A stretch of DNA of 64,000 bases from Saprospiraceae bacterium (GCA_028279185.1 JANQSS010000019.1:1-64000); one strand, 5' to 3'. Numbered from the stretch's first letter, positions 9,455-18,179 are shown. Notes: generated from the sequence alone by a model not told the origin. Program-made: numbers and translations.

Positions 9455-10867
9455 GTGGTTTTTACTTCCGTTACATTTTTATTTTATTTTTTACCAATTT
9501 TTCTGTTGGTATACTTTCTTCTTCCACGAAAGACCATGGTTTGGAAAAACTGTTGGATTTTAATTGGAAGTTTATTTTTTTATGCATGGGGTGAATTTGG
9601 GTATGTGGTAATACTTATTTTGAGCATCTTTATAAACTATGTTGTAGGGCGTCTACTAAGTAATAATAAAAATCAATATTTATTACTTACCGGAGTAGGT
9701 ATCAATCTATTACTTCTAGTTTACTACAAATATGCCTTTTTTATATTAACACAACTTGGGTTTTCCAATATCAACCACATACATCTTCCATTGGGTATTT
9801 CATTCTTTACCTTCCAGGGCATTTCTTATATTGTAGATATATATCGCAATCAAGCAAAGGTTGAAAAAAATATCATCACCCTGGGTACATACATCGCTTT
9901 GTTTCCTCAGTTAATTGCCGGACCAATAGTTCGATTCAAAAATATTCAAACCCAGCTTCACGACAGATCCGTAACGTATACATCTTTTGCACACGGTGCA
10001 TTTTTACTCATGACTGGTGTGTTTTATAAAGTGGTATTAGCGGACAACTTGGGGAAAATTGCGCATGAAGCATTTGAATTAATCGGATCAAAAATTGGAA
10101 CATTTTCCGCCTGGCTTGGACTTATTGGGTATAGCTTTCAAATTTACTTTGATTTTTGCGGATACTCCGTGATGGCTGTTGGCCTTGGATTACTTATGGG
10201 GTTTACGCTCCCAGTGAATTTCAGGTATCCGTATATTTCATCATCCATTACAGAGTTTTGGCGAAGATGGCATATTACACTTTCAACTTGGTTCAAGGAT
10301 TACCTCTACATTCCATTAGGAGGTAATCGCAGGGGAGTTTATATTACGTATAGAAACTTATGGATTGTCTTCTTATTGTGCGGCCTTTGGCATGGGGCCG
10401 CATGGACTTTTGTCTTTTGGGGAATATATCATGGTTTCTTGCTAATTGTCGACCGCTGGCTGACAAACCAAAAAACCAATATCCCTACCATTGTTGGCAT
10501 GGTTTCGACATTTCTCATGGTGACTTTAGGCTGGGTCTTATTTCGATCCGAAAATTTGAATCAGGCTACCTCTTATTTTTCAACTCTGTTTTCATATCAC
10601 TCAGCCCATTTGGATGAATACTTCTTGGGTAAACATTTATCTTTTTATAGTTGTTTGATTTTTATTATAGCTTTTGTTTTAAGTACACCTCTAGTGGTAT
10701 TTTTATTTGGTATTCGAGATTCGAAAGCCGTGCTTTGTGATACCATTATATTTAATAAAATTCAATATCGTTCCTTACTTTATGGCTTCAGCATCGTAGG
10801 GTTTATTTATGCTGTCAGCACCATACTGAGCGCTTCGTATTCTCCTTTCATTTATTTCCGATTCTAG
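9455..10867 (+). CDS. MBOAT family O-acyltransferase (AlgI/DltB-like)
   Basis: A 470-residue polytopic membrane protein. Membrane-bound O-acyltransferases of this class move an acyl group, usually acetyl, across the inner membrane onto an exported glycan. Seen here are many hydrophobic segments, the conserved TEFWRRWHITLSTWFKDYLYIPLGG block at about 265-290, and LCGLWHGAAWTF with the catalytic-type His at about 313. The start is GTG at 9455; no in-frame ATG precedes the conserved FTSVTFLFYFLP opening. It is followed after 2 bp by an AlgX/AlgJ-like protein, the usual partner that transfers the acyl group outside, so glycan O-acetylation is the best guess. Acyl donor and polymer are not determined. 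Confidence 0.92.
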   Translation: MVFTSVTFLFYFLPIFLLVYFLLPRKTMVWKNCWILIGSLFFYAWGEFGYVVILILSIFINYVVGRLLSNNKNQYLLLTGVGINLLLLVYYKYAFFILTQLGFSNINHIHLPLGISFFTFQGISYIVDIYRNQAKVEKNIITLGTYIALFPQLIAGPIVRFKNIQTQLHDRSVTYTSFAHGAFLLMTGVFYKVVLADNLGKIAHEAFELIGSKIGTFSAWLGLIGYSFQIYFDFCGYSVMAVGLGLLMGFTLPVNFRYPYISSSITEFWRRWHITLSTWFKDYLYIPLGGNRRGVYITYRNLWIVFLLCGLWHGAAWTFVFWGIYHGFLLIVDRWLTNQKTNIPTIVGMVSTFLMVTLGWVLFRSENLNQATSYFSTLFSYHSAHLDEYFLGKHLSFYSCLIFIIAFVLSTPLVVFLFGIRDSKAVLCDTIIFNKIQYRSLLYGFSIVGFIYAVSTILSASYSPFIYFRF

Positions 10868-10869
10868 CC

Positions 10870-12003
10870 ATGCAAGATAAACTTATAACATATCTCTTTT
10901 CTGCCTTTATAATACTACCCAGCCTACTGTATGTAATAGGTATTCGGAATGATAATCAAGTTACTCGCGAAAAGAAGATAGGACAGGTCGAAATACGTAA
11001 TTTAAAAGATGTATTTAAAGGTTCGGAAAAAATTGATACTAAACTCCTGAAAGAATTTCCTGGAAGGCCGGAGTTGATGCAAGTAGGTTTTAAATCACGT
11101 ATTTGGTTGGGTGCTTATTCGACTCCTAAAGTAATTCATGGCCGGAATTCATGGAAATTCACATCTGGTGCACATGTAGTCGACTACGCTATCGGTCAGC
11201 GAACGTATGACATACCTTTTTGGAATAAATTAATTAGTGAAACTCAATCATTTTTTTCTACTCTTGGCGCGGACTTTTACTTTTTAATTGCTCCCAATAA
11301 ACACAGGATATACCCCAACCGACTACCTCCTTATTTAGAAAACTATTTTCAGTTTCAGAACACACCAGATTACATAAGTCATATAGACCCTAACATTTCA
11401 TTCGTCAATTTATTTCCAGTTTTAAAACGTGCTGCTAATAAACGTGGCGACATCATATATCATCGGTCCGGCACACATTGGAATTGGAGGGGCGGTTACA
11501 TTGCTGCCCAGCACGCCATAGACAAAGTACGCGAAAGCAATCACTTCATACCTAAACTCGAACTGAGTTTGGAAAGTCAAAAAAAAGGAAAGCTAATGGA
11601 TGATTCGTTTGAAGATATGGTTGCGCCAAGAAAAGAACGGAGAAAGCATTCGGTTCATAATTCCGAATTACCTTGTCCTCCAGCAACCGATTCGATACTT
11701 GTCAAGCGAAATGGTCCGACTCCGATGTGGGATACACGGCTTATTAAAACACATTCCTCCGGACCTCGGTTACTTCTCATAGGTGATTCGTTTACTGAGT
11801 TTAATTATCGGTTTTATCTCTGTTCTTTTTCGGAAGTCTTGATGATGCACCATTTGAATGGCCGGTGGGACAAGAAAATAGCGGAGCAGTTTGAGCCTGA
11901 TGTCGTCATCTATGAAGTAGTTGAGCGATTTCTTCATCAAAAATTTACGAATATCTTTGCCCCGGCCGAAAAAAAGAAAAAGAGGCGGAATGATAGAAAA
12001 TAA
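10870..12003 (+). CDS. AlgX/AlgJ-like SGNH acyltransferase-family protein
   Basis: 377 residues with an N-terminal membrane segment (about 5-25) and a periplasmic SGNH-fold domain. AlgX and AlgJ proteins receive an acyl group from an MBOAT partner and place it on a polysaccharide. The Ser block is LLLIGDSFTEF at about 304-314 and the His block is HRSGTHWNWRGG at about 200. In AlgX-type enzymes the His block normally reads D-x-H-W; here the Asp position is Gly (G-T-H-W), so either the catalytic acid is supplied elsewhere or activity is altered. The gene begins 2 bp after the MBOAT stop and overlaps the next gene by 14 bp, so translation is probably coupled. Confidence 0.82.
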   Translation: MQDKLITYLFSAFIILPSLLYVIGIRNDNQVTREKKIGQVEIRNLKDVFKGSEKIDTKLLKEFPGRPELMQVGFKSRIWLGAYSTPKVIHGRNSWKFTSGAHVVDYAIGQRTYDIPFWNKLISETQSFFSTLGADFYFLIAPNKHRIYPNRLPPYLENYFQFQNTPDYISHIDPNISFVNLFPVLKRAANKRGDIIYHRSGTHWNWRGGYIAAQHAIDKVRESNHFIPKLELSLESQKKGKLMDDSFEDMVAPRKERRKHSVHNSELPCPPATDSILVKRNGPTPMWDTRLIKTHSSGPRLLLIGDSFTEFNYRFYLCSFSEVLMMHHLNGRWDKKIAEQFEPDVVIYEVVERFLHQKFTNIFAPAEKKKKRRNDRK

Positions 12004-12805
12004 GACCATTTGGATTACCGGGGCTTCTTCCGGATTAGGAGAAGCAATGGCAAAGGCACTTAGTCAAAACGGCAATCGCCTCATCTTGTCTGCCAGACGC
12101 GAAGATGAATTACGTCGTGTCAAGGCATCCTGCAATTCTGATCCCGCTAATATTTTCATTCAGGTGATGGACATGCGAGAAAAGACGGTAATGGCTGATA
12201 TATGTCAGACTGTGATTAATCAAGTTGGTGTTCCAGATATTGTCATCTTGAATGCTGGTATTAGCAATCGCTCCTATATCGTGGATACACAATATGATGT
12301 ATTTGATCGTATCATGGATGTCAATTTTTTCGGAAATGTCGCTCTATCCAAAGCGTTACTGCCACACTTGATAAAAAAAAGAGCAGGCAAGTTTGTAGTC
12401 ATTTCAAGTTTAAGCGGAAAATTTGCTTCGCCCGGACGCGGGGCCTATTCTTCCTCTAAACACGCCTTGCATGGTTTTTTTGACACTTTACGCATGGAAC
12501 ATTATAAAGATAATATCCGTGTATTACTAGTCTGCCCTGGGTTTGTTCAAACAAATGTGACCAAAAACTCACTTACCGGAAGCGGGAAGCCACAGGGTAA
12601 ACTTGACGCCACAACGGCCAACGGTATGACGGCCAATGAAGCTGCAAACCGAATAATTAAAGGCATTATTAAAAACAAACAAGAAATTGCTTTTGGAGGG
12701 CGCGAAAAATTCGGACTTTTGATCAAACGTTTTTTTCCTAATCTTCTGACGAAGATCGTTCTGCGTTCAGAGAAAGAATGGAAGTTAGAAAATAATAATA
12801 AGTAA
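11990..12805 (+). CDS. Short-chain dehydrogenase/reductase
   Basis: The 271-residue product shows the classical SDR pattern: the nucleotide-binding TGASSGLGEA close to the N-terminus, LNAGIS, the catalytic Ser in VVISSLSG and the YSSSK active-site motif. These enzymes oxidise or reduce an alcohol/carbonyl using NAD(P). The start is the ATG at 11990; a longer frame to 11921 adds 23 Lys/Arg-rich residues that lie inside the previous gene and do not belong to the fold. It overlaps the AlgX-like gene by 14 bp and is 2 bp from cysQ, so it belongs to the same operon. Its substrate is unknown, and a role in making a modified sugar or lipid is only inferred. Confidence 0.85.
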   Translation: MIENKTIWITGASSGLGEAMAKALSQNGNRLILSARREDELRRVKASCNSDPANIFIQVMDMREKTVMADICQTVINQVGVPDIVILNAGISNRSYIVDTQYDVFDRIMDVNFFGNVALSKALLPHLIKKRAGKFVVISSLSGKFASPGRGAYSSSKHALHGFFDTLRMEHYKDNIRVLLVCPGFVQTNVTKNSLTGSGKPQGKLDATTANGMTANEAANRIIKGIIKNKQEIAFGGREKFGLLIKRFFPNLLTKIVLRSEKEWKLENNNK

Positions 12806-12807
12806 AA

Positions 12808-13614
12808 ATGAACTTAAAATCACTTATCCCCGGTCTTCTCGAAACGAATGAACGTGCGTCTAAGGCAATAATGGAAGTATATGCCAATTTCAATGCAGGT
12901 GATGAAATATTAAAGTCCGACGATTCTCCACTCACACAAGCCGACCAAAAATCACACGCCATTATTATGGAGGGCTTAAAGAAGTTGACACCTGATATTC
13001 AAGTAATATCAGAAGAACACAAAAACCTCGACTACAATGATCGCAAGGATTTGGAATATGTCTGGTGCGTGGACCCACTTGATGGAACAAAAGAATTTAT
13101 TAAAAAGAACGGCGAGTTTACAGTAAATATCGCTTTAATAAAAAATGGTGTACCCGTTCTCGGCGTAATGGGTGTCCCGGCGCAAAATTTCGCCTGTTTT
13201 GCCTGTAAAGGTGAAGGCGCTTACAAAGTAGTTGATGGCCGAAGAGAACAATTGCGCGCCTCGTCGTTTACGCTCAAACAGTCTGGGCTTCGCTTGGTGG
13301 CTTCAAGGTCACATCTCAACGAGGCAACCCAGGCCTTTGCCAATCAGTTTGATGATGTGCAATTCGTCTCCCGAGGAAGTGCACTAAAGTTCCTAATTAT
13401 TGCAGAAAAAGAGGCAGACCTGTATCCACGTCTAGCGCCAACAATGGAATGGGATACGGCTGCTGCCCACATCATTTTGGAGGAAGCAGGAGGATTGGTC
13501 ATACGACACGACAATCGACAACCTTTGCGTTACAATAAGCAAAATTTACTTAATCCGCATTTTGTAGCCTTCGGAGATGTCCAGGGACTGAGCTCCTGGA
13601 TGGAAACACAGTAG
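12808..13614 (+). CDS. cysQ: 3'(2'),5'-bisphosphate nucleotidase CysQ
   Basis: 268 residues of the Li+-sensitive phosphatase family. CysQ converts 3'-phosphoadenosine 5'-phosphate (PAP), the by-product of PAPS-dependent sulfotransferases, to AMP. Seen here are DSPLTQAD, ISEEH with the metal-binding Glu, the diagnostic WCVDPLDGTKEF at about 90 and EWDTAAAHIILEEAGG near the C-terminus. Its position directly before a gene with a sulfotransferase domain makes biological sense, because PAP removal keeps sulfotransferases running. An inositol-monophosphatase-like activity is possible but the motifs favour CysQ. Confidence 0.93.
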   Translation: MNLKSLIPGLLETNERASKAIMEVYANFNAGDEILKSDDSPLTQADQKSHAIIMEGLKKLTPDIQVISEEHKNLDYNDRKDLEYVWCVDPLDGTKEFIKKNGEFTVNIALIKNGVPVLGVMGVPAQNFACFACKGEGAYKVVDGRREQLRASSFTLKQSGLRLVASRSHLNEATQAFANQFDDVQFVSRGSALKFLIIAEKEADLYPRLAPTMEWDTAAAHIILEEAGGLVIRHDNRQPLRYNKQNLLNPHFVAFGDVQGLSSWMETQ

Positions 13615-13637
13615 GTTTATCTCCTTTACTGCGCATT

Positions 13638-15497
13638 ATGCATGACGAAAAAGCACGTCGTAAATTAAATTTTTCATTTGTTGTCGATCAACATCCATCA
13701 TTTTATTTTCAATCCGAATTATTACTACACGCTCTCATTGAAAATTGCGGAGTAAATAAAAGCCAAATCATCGTTCAATGCGTCTTAGGTGTAGATAATG
13801 ATTTTATTAGCTTCCTAAATAATAATAATATTCAACATACAATCATCAAGCCTTATTTAGACGGTAAGTATTGTAACAAAATACATCAACTTGAATATTT
13901 TGTGAAGCATGGTGACCCTCAGGACGATGTTATTTTAATTGATACTGATGTTTATTTTCTTTCGCTACCTAGAATAAGTAATCGAGCGTATGTTGCTGGT
14001 AAGATAGTCGATGGACCCTTTCCGCTATTGTCTACTCTAAAAAACATTTATAAGGCTGCTGAAATATCTTTGCCCAGTATTGTTGATCCGGATTGGTTTT
14101 TTTATGGGCACAAAACAATTGACAATAACTTTAATGGTGGTTTTTACTATATTCCAGCGAAATACATTAATCAGCTGAACACATCTTGGAAGGTTTGGGC
14201 AAAATGGTTATATTTTCGTCCTGAATTATTTGAAAACCCACAGTTTTTTATTCATGTTGACCAGGTATCAATGGGTTTGGCTCTGCGTGACTTAAGCATA
14301 CCATATGTCGCGCTTCCAGCAAATAACAATTTTCCAACCCATCGGCCTGACAAATGCCGATCTTATTCCAAAGACCAGCCCGTGTCCATGTTTCATTACC
14401 ATGGAACCTTAACACGCTTTGGCAATTTGAATGTCAGTAGTGCAAATAAGAAAATAAAAGCAGAGATAATTCAGGCCAATGAAACTATTTGTACGCTTAA
14501 AAAAAGTCATTTCTATAGTTCCTGGCGAAGAGCCCAGGTAAAACCCGTTTTATCAACCAAAAAAGCATCTCGGTTTCGAAGCAAATTAAGAGAGCTACTA
14601 CCTGAATCATCCCCGCGTAAACGATTGATTTTACACGCTGGAACGCCAAAAACAGGTACGACATCTCTTCAATTTTATTTTGACAAAAACAGAAACTACC
14701 TTATTCGACATGGAGTTTTATATCCTAAAGAAGTATCTAAGTCGCGCGCTCCTAAGCACCAATGGATCGTTAACTTACTATTAAATGGCAAAGCGCTTAG
14801 GTTGGCGACAAAAATCAGTGAAGTGGTCTTGTCAACACCAAAAAACGTAGACACAATTTTTTTTTCAACAGAAGGGTTGTTTAATCACCATTGGGATTTT
14901 GATCCTATTGCAAGGTCTCTGCTTCAAGTTTTACCTGAATTTTTTGAACTTGAGGTTTGGGTATTTTACAGAAATCCCATTGCTTACATGGAAAGTTTCT
15001 ACATCCAAAATTTGAAGAATCATACGGTTCCTCAATATCCCGTTTATGGAAAAGATATTTCTCTTATGGCGTCATTGAACGATCCTTGGTTCGTAAGACA
15101 TCTTGATTATCTAGGTTTCATACTTGATTGGCAGTGCTTACATAAAAATATTAAAGTTCGAGTCTTTGACCACAATGCAGGAAGTACTATTGACCAGGTA
15201 TGTGGACAGTTGCGCTTACCAGCACCATATTATACACCCCCAAGGTTGAATGTTCGTCTCCCGGCTAATGCCATAACCGAATTACGTACGTTAAACAGGT
15301 TAAACCTTCCTTCTGATGAGAAGTGGCGGGCTGTTCAATCACTAATTGACGTGTATAAATCAAGCGCTAAGGCAGCCGAACCATTTAGAGCCACGGAAGA
15401 AGAACGTGCTGCGATAAAACACCTGTTCTCGTTTCAGAAGAAGGCTTTTGCAGGTGAATTTAACTTCTTGCCAAATTGGGATGATTCACCAGCTTGA
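13638..15497 (+). CDS. Two-domain protein: glycosyltransferase-like plus P-loop sulfotransferase
   Basis: 619 residues with two halves. Residues about 10-280 resemble a nucleotide-sugar glycosyltransferase: VILIDTDVYFLS carries a DxD-type motif at about 100, and FNGGFYYIPAK and HVDQVSMGLALRDL are typical of family members that scan an acceptor cavity. Residues about 330-600 start with LILHAGTPKTGTTSLQ, the 5'-phosphosulfate-binding loop of PAPS sulfotransferases, followed by VWVFYRNPIAYMESFY, the usual 3'-phosphate-binding region. Fusion suggests one polypeptide adds a sugar and sulfates the product. No signal peptide or membrane segment is seen, so it should act in the cytoplasm. It is the last gene of the acylation/CysQ operon, 23 bp after cysQ. 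Sugar and acceptor are unknown. Confidence 0.78.
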   Translation: MHDEKARRKLNFSFVVDQHPSFYFQSELLLHALIENCGVNKSQIIVQCVLGVDNDFISFLNNNNIQHTIIKPYLDGKYCNKIHQLEYFVKHGDPQDDVILIDTDVYFLSLPRISNRAYVAGKIVDGPFPLLSTLKNIYKAAEISLPSIVDPDWFFYGHKTIDNNFNGGFYYIPAKYINQLNTSWKVWAKWLYFRPELFENPQFFIHVDQVSMGLALRDLSIPYVALPANNNFPTHRPDKCRSYSKDQPVSMFHYHGTLTRFGNLNVSSANKKIKAEIIQANETICTLKKSHFYSSWRRAQVKPVLSTKKASRFRSKLRELLPESSPRKRLILHAGTPKTGTTSLQFYFDKNRNYLIRHGVLYPKEVSKSRAPKHQWIVNLLLNGKALRLATKISEVVLSTPKNVDTIFFSTEGLFNHHWDFDPIARSLLQVLPEFFELEVWVFYRNPIAYMESFYIQNLKNHTVPQYPVYGKDISLMASLNDPWFVRHLDYLGFILDWQCLHKNIKVRVFDHNAGSTIDQVCGQLRLPAPYYTPPRLNVRLPANAITELRTLNRLNLPSDEKWRAVQSLIDVYKSSAKAAEPFRATEEERAAIKHLFSFQKKAFAGEFNFLPNWDDSPA

Positions 15498-15554
15498 TAT
15501 TGCAAGATTTAAACTCTGGTTTAAACAACTGATTGTCACTCTGTTTAAGCACAT

Positions 15555-15590
15555 AGTCGCCAGGCACCTATAGATGCCTGGCGACTTTGC
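15555..15590. terminator. Bidirectional hairpin between convergent genes
   Basis: A perfect 12-bp stem, agtcgccaggca (15555-15566) with tgcctggcgact (15575-15586), and an 8-base loop. It lies between the plus-strand sulfotransferase gene and the minus-strand uppS. The following T-run on the plus strand is short. Confidence 0.7.
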
Positions 15591-15608
15591 TGTTATTTCA
15601 CTGCAAAA

Positions 15609-16313
15609 TCAGACCTTTCCAAATCGCCGATCGCGATTTTGAAAACTAGCTATAGCTTCGTGCAAATGGGCTTTGGTAAAGTCCGGCCAATACACTGGTG
15701 TGAAGTAAAATTCCGAATAGGCACTTTCCCAAAGTAAAAAGTTGCTCAAACGTTGTTCGCCAGATGAGCGAATGACCAGTTCGGGGTCTGGAATATCTGC
15801 GGTGCTCAAGTATTGTGAAATAGTATCGGCCGTAATTTCACTGTAATCCAATGCTCCCGAATTGCATTCCTCAGCAATTCGCCTTACCGCATTTGTTATA
15901 TCCCACCGAGAACTGTAGTTGAGGGCTAGTACGAGCGTCATGTGATTGTTTGCAGCTGTGTCCTCCATGCCTTGTAACAATGCTTTGTACGTCTTAGGCG
16001 GCAGACCTGTCAGGTCGCCGATGGCTTTTAGCCTTATATTGTTCTTGTTGAGCGTGGCTATTTCAGCTTTCAATGTTTCAACCAGCAAGCCCATTAAGGC
16101 ATTCACTTCAAAGCTTGGCCTACCCCAATTCTCAGTCGAAAAGGCGTACAATGTGAGGTACTTTACACCAACCTCTGCACAGGCCTCCGTGATTTCTCTG
16201 ACTGCCTTAACTCCGTTACGATGGCCAAATACACGTGCCTTTCCTTTTTCTTTGGCCCACCGACCATTGCCATCCATGATAACAGAAATATGTTGTGGAA
16301 TTTTTTTCTCCAT
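15609..16313 (-). CDS. uppS: Isoprenyl transferase (undecaprenyl diphosphate synthase)
   Basis: 234 residues. UppS condenses eight isopentenyl diphosphates onto farnesyl diphosphate to make undecaprenyl diphosphate, the lipid carrier for peptidoglycan and surface glycans. The family signature is complete: SVIMDGNGRWAKEKG with the catalytic Asp near the N-terminus, GHRNGVKAVREI, LTLYAFSTENWGRP, ALNYSSRWDI and the C-terminal IPDPELVIRSSGEQRLSNFLLWESAYSEFYF. Length is slightly shorter than usual but no motif is missing. It is divergent from the sugar-phosphate transferase at 16523, which uses the undecaprenyl phosphate it supplies. Confidence 0.96.
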   Translation of the reverse strand: MEKKIPQHISVIMDGNGRWAKEKGKARVFGHRNGVKAVREITEACAEVGVKYLTLYAFSTENWGRPSFEVNALMGLLVETLKAEIATLNKNNIRLKAIGDLTGLPPKTYKALLQGMEDTAANNHMTLVLALNYSSRWDITNAVRRIAEECNSGALDYSEITADTISQYLSTADIPDPELVIRSSGEQRLSNFLLWESAYSEFYFTPVYWPDFTKAHLHEAIASFQNRDRRFGKV

Positions 16314-16379
16314 TGATCAATATTTGTACACAAATGTCCTCTTCCCAATTTGTAAGTTGTACACGATTAAAAATACAAA

Positions 16380-16411
16380 TTGTTCGAAGACTCCCATTTT
16401 TACTACCTTTG
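16380..16411 (+). promoter_or_regulatory. Promoter for the undecaprenyl-phosphate sugar transferase gene
   Basis: TACCTTTG at 16404-16411 matches the Bacteroidota -7 element TAnnTTTG in its favoured pyrimidine form. A TTG at 16380-16382 lies 21 bp upstream in the -33 position. The transcript would start near 16418, with a leader of about 105 nt. Confidence 0.5.
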
Positions 16412-16522
16412 TCTTCCTCCAAAATTCCTGTGCATAAGATTCTCTTTGTAGATATCTGATATTCTTTTGAAAATCAGCGAGTAGATGTATATTGAACGTT
16501 GATAAACAATGGGTTAGGACTG

Positions 16523-17578
16523 ATGTATGACATTTTATTAGCCGCCATTACGGCCTTCTTATTCACCTATATAATGATTCCGCCGATCATTCGCTTAGCA
16601 CGTCGAAAACGGCTGTATGATGAACCAAATGAGCGGAAGACGCATAAAGTAAAAATTCCAGCATTAGGTGGAATTGCCATTTTCGCAGGAGTTCTTTTTT
16701 CATTGAGTTTTTGGACCCCATTTACTGTATTTGGTGAGCTACAGTATATTTTAAGTGCTTTCATTATCATCTTTTTTGTCGGACTTAAAGATGATATTGA
16801 CCCTGTTTCTCCGACTATAAAATTATTGGCTGAAATAGCAGCAGCGTCTATTCTCGTTTTAAAGTCGGATGTCGTGATCACCTCAATGCATGGTGTATTT
16901 GGTTTGTATGAGTTAAGCCCCATTGTAGCTATCTGCTTGAGCATATTTACAATCGTAGTCATTATTAATTCATTTAATCTGATCGATGGAATTAATGGGC
17001 TTGGAGCAAGTATCACAATACTGGCGGCGGTTACGATGGGAGTATGGTTTTTCGCTGTCAATAAGATTGAATTGTCTATACTAGCCTTTACGTTGAGTGG
17101 GGCGGTATTAGCCTTTTTGCGATACAATATCACCCCCGCCCGCATATTCATGGGCGATGCAGGTTCTTTGTTTTGTGGTTTGGTAGTAGCTATCATGACG
17201 ATTAAATTCATCGGATATCAAAATATATTGGTCAACTCTCCCTATAGTTTGACAGCCGTTCCGGCAGTAGCTATGGGTATACTAATCCTCCCCTTATTTG
17301 ACACGCTACGGGTTTTTACCATCCGGTTATTTAAACGCCGTTCTCCGCTTAGTCCGGACAGGTTGCATATACATCACCAGCTCATCGACTCTGGTCTTTC
17401 TCACATGCAAGCCACGGGTATCCTTGTGCTGGTGAATCTAGCCTTCATGTTTATCGTTTTTAAATTTGACTATGTCGGCACCGTCAATTTACTCGTTCTT
17501 ATAGCTGTCTTGGCTACTACTTTATCCGTAATTTTATATTTTCTAGCACAAGCCAAGTCACGTGCGCGCACCATGTGA
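16523..17578 (+). CDS. MraY/WecA-family undecaprenyl-phosphate sugar-1-phosphate transferase
   Basis: 351 residues, about 10 membrane segments. Family members transfer a HexNAc-1-phosphate from a UDP-sugar to undecaprenyl phosphate, the first step of lipid-linked O-antigen, teichoic or exopolysaccharide assembly. Visible motifs are the Mg-binding VGLKDDIDPVSP at about 85, SFNLIDGINGLG at about 152, RIFMGDAGSLFCG at about 210 and the C-terminal LSPDRLHIHHQLI, which is typical of WecA/TagO rather than MraY. The ATG at 16523 is preferred over an upstream TTG at 16499. It may initiate the glycan decorated by the acylation/sulfation genes nearby, but this is inference from proximity. Confidence 0.92.
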   Translation: MYDILLAAITAFLFTYIMIPPIIRLARRKRLYDEPNERKTHKVKIPALGGIAIFAGVLFSLSFWTPFTVFGELQYILSAFIIIFFVGLKDDIDPVSPTIKLLAEIAAASILVLKSDVVITSMHGVFGLYELSPIVAICLSIFTIVVIINSFNLIDGINGLGASITILAAVTMGVWFFAVNKIELSILAFTLSGAVLAFLRYNITPARIFMGDAGSLFCGLVVAIMTIKFIGYQNILVNSPYSLTAVPAVAMGILILPLFDTLRVFTIRLFKRRSPLSPDRLHIHHQLIDSGLSHMQATGILVLVNLAFMFIVFKFDYVGTVNLLVLIAVLATTLSVILYFLAQAKSRARTM

Positions 17579-17614
17579 GTTGACTTCAATTTTGACTCTT
17601 AATTAGGCAAAACT

Positions 17615-17983
17615 ATGGTTTGGACTAAGCTTTTGCTGGTTTTCATTGGTGGTGGGCTCGGCTCTATTTGTCGTTACGGCATCAATATTTTAATTCACAA
17701 ACCAGCGCATGCAGTCCCTTTTGGAACTTTAGTAGCAAATGTTATCAGTTCTTTTCTAATTGGGTTTTTTGTGGCCTATTTTATGCGACATGCGAATGAT
17801 TCGATGCGGCTCCTGCTTATTACAGGGTACTGTGGTGGGTTCAGCACATTTTCTACTTTTTCATTAGAAAATATCCAATTGATGCAGGAAGGTAAATGGC
17901 TGGAGCTAGGATTGTATATATCAGCCAGTGTCATTGTCTGCATTATTTCTGTTTTTGCTGGCATGAAGGCAGGTGGTGTATAA
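17615..17983 (+). CDS. crcB: Fluoride channel CrcB/Fluc
   Basis: 122 residues with four membrane helices. Fluc proteins are dual-topology dimers that let toxic fluoride leave the cell. The signature GGGLGSICRYG is near the N-terminus, FGTLVANVISSFLIGF gives the pore Asn, and GYCGGFSTFSTFS carries the pore Phe/Ser track. It starts 36 bp after the preceding transferase gene and may be cotranscribed. No fluoride riboswitch was recognised upstream. Confidence 0.94.
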   Translation: MVWTKLLLVFIGGGLGSICRYGINILIHKPAHAVPFGTLVANVISSFLIGFFVAYFMRHANDSMRLLLITGYCGGFSTFSTFSLENIQLMQEGKWLELGLYISASVIVCIISVFAGMKAGGV

Positions 17984-17987
17984 ACGT

Positions 17988-18137
17988 ATTCAGGAGAGTG
18001 CTGTCAAATGTTGTTTTCTTGTATAGAAACAATTTCCATTGGTCGATAATCGTTTGACATTTTCATCCACACATTTACTTTACGACACTTACGAACATTT
18101 TACATTTCAGCTGAGCCTTCAACAGCTTCTCCTGAAT
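17988..18137. repeat. 150-bp segment bounded by inverted repeats
   Basis: The left arm attcaggaga (17988-17997), followed by gtgctgt, is matched by the right arm acagcttctcctgaat (18122-18137), whose reverse complement begins attcaggaga. About 120 bp of non-coding sequence lie between. The arms sit just after crcB and before the DUF4407 gene. It could be a long-range RNA hairpin, a MITE-like element or chance; no target-site duplication could be established. Confidence 0.4.
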
Positions 18138-18152
18138 GAATGTCCTATGCAA

Positions 18153-18168
18153 TTTATTGATCAATAAA
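18153..18168. promoter_or_regulatory. 16-bp perfect palindrome upstream of DUF4407 gene
   Basis: TTTATTGATCAATAAA is fully self-complementary and ends 12 bp before the start codon of the next gene. It could be an operator for a dimeric regulator. The A+T-rich composition makes chance plausible, and its place so close to the start codon is compatible with repression. Confidence 0.25.
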
Positions 18169-18179
18169 ATTGGCTAATC

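Noticed and set aside
11952-11959. TATCTTTG matching the -7 consensus before the SDR gene
   Set aside because: It is inside the AlgX-like coding sequence with no -33 partner, and the SDR gene is translationally coupled to the gene before it.
16567-17211. Long 214-codon minus-strand frame inside the WecA-like gene
   Set aside because: It is antisense to an intact membrane protein with all family motifs and shows no recognised domain.
18153-18168. Palindrome with TTGATCAA as an FNR site
   Set aside because: The half-sites abut without the four-base spacer of the FNR consensus.
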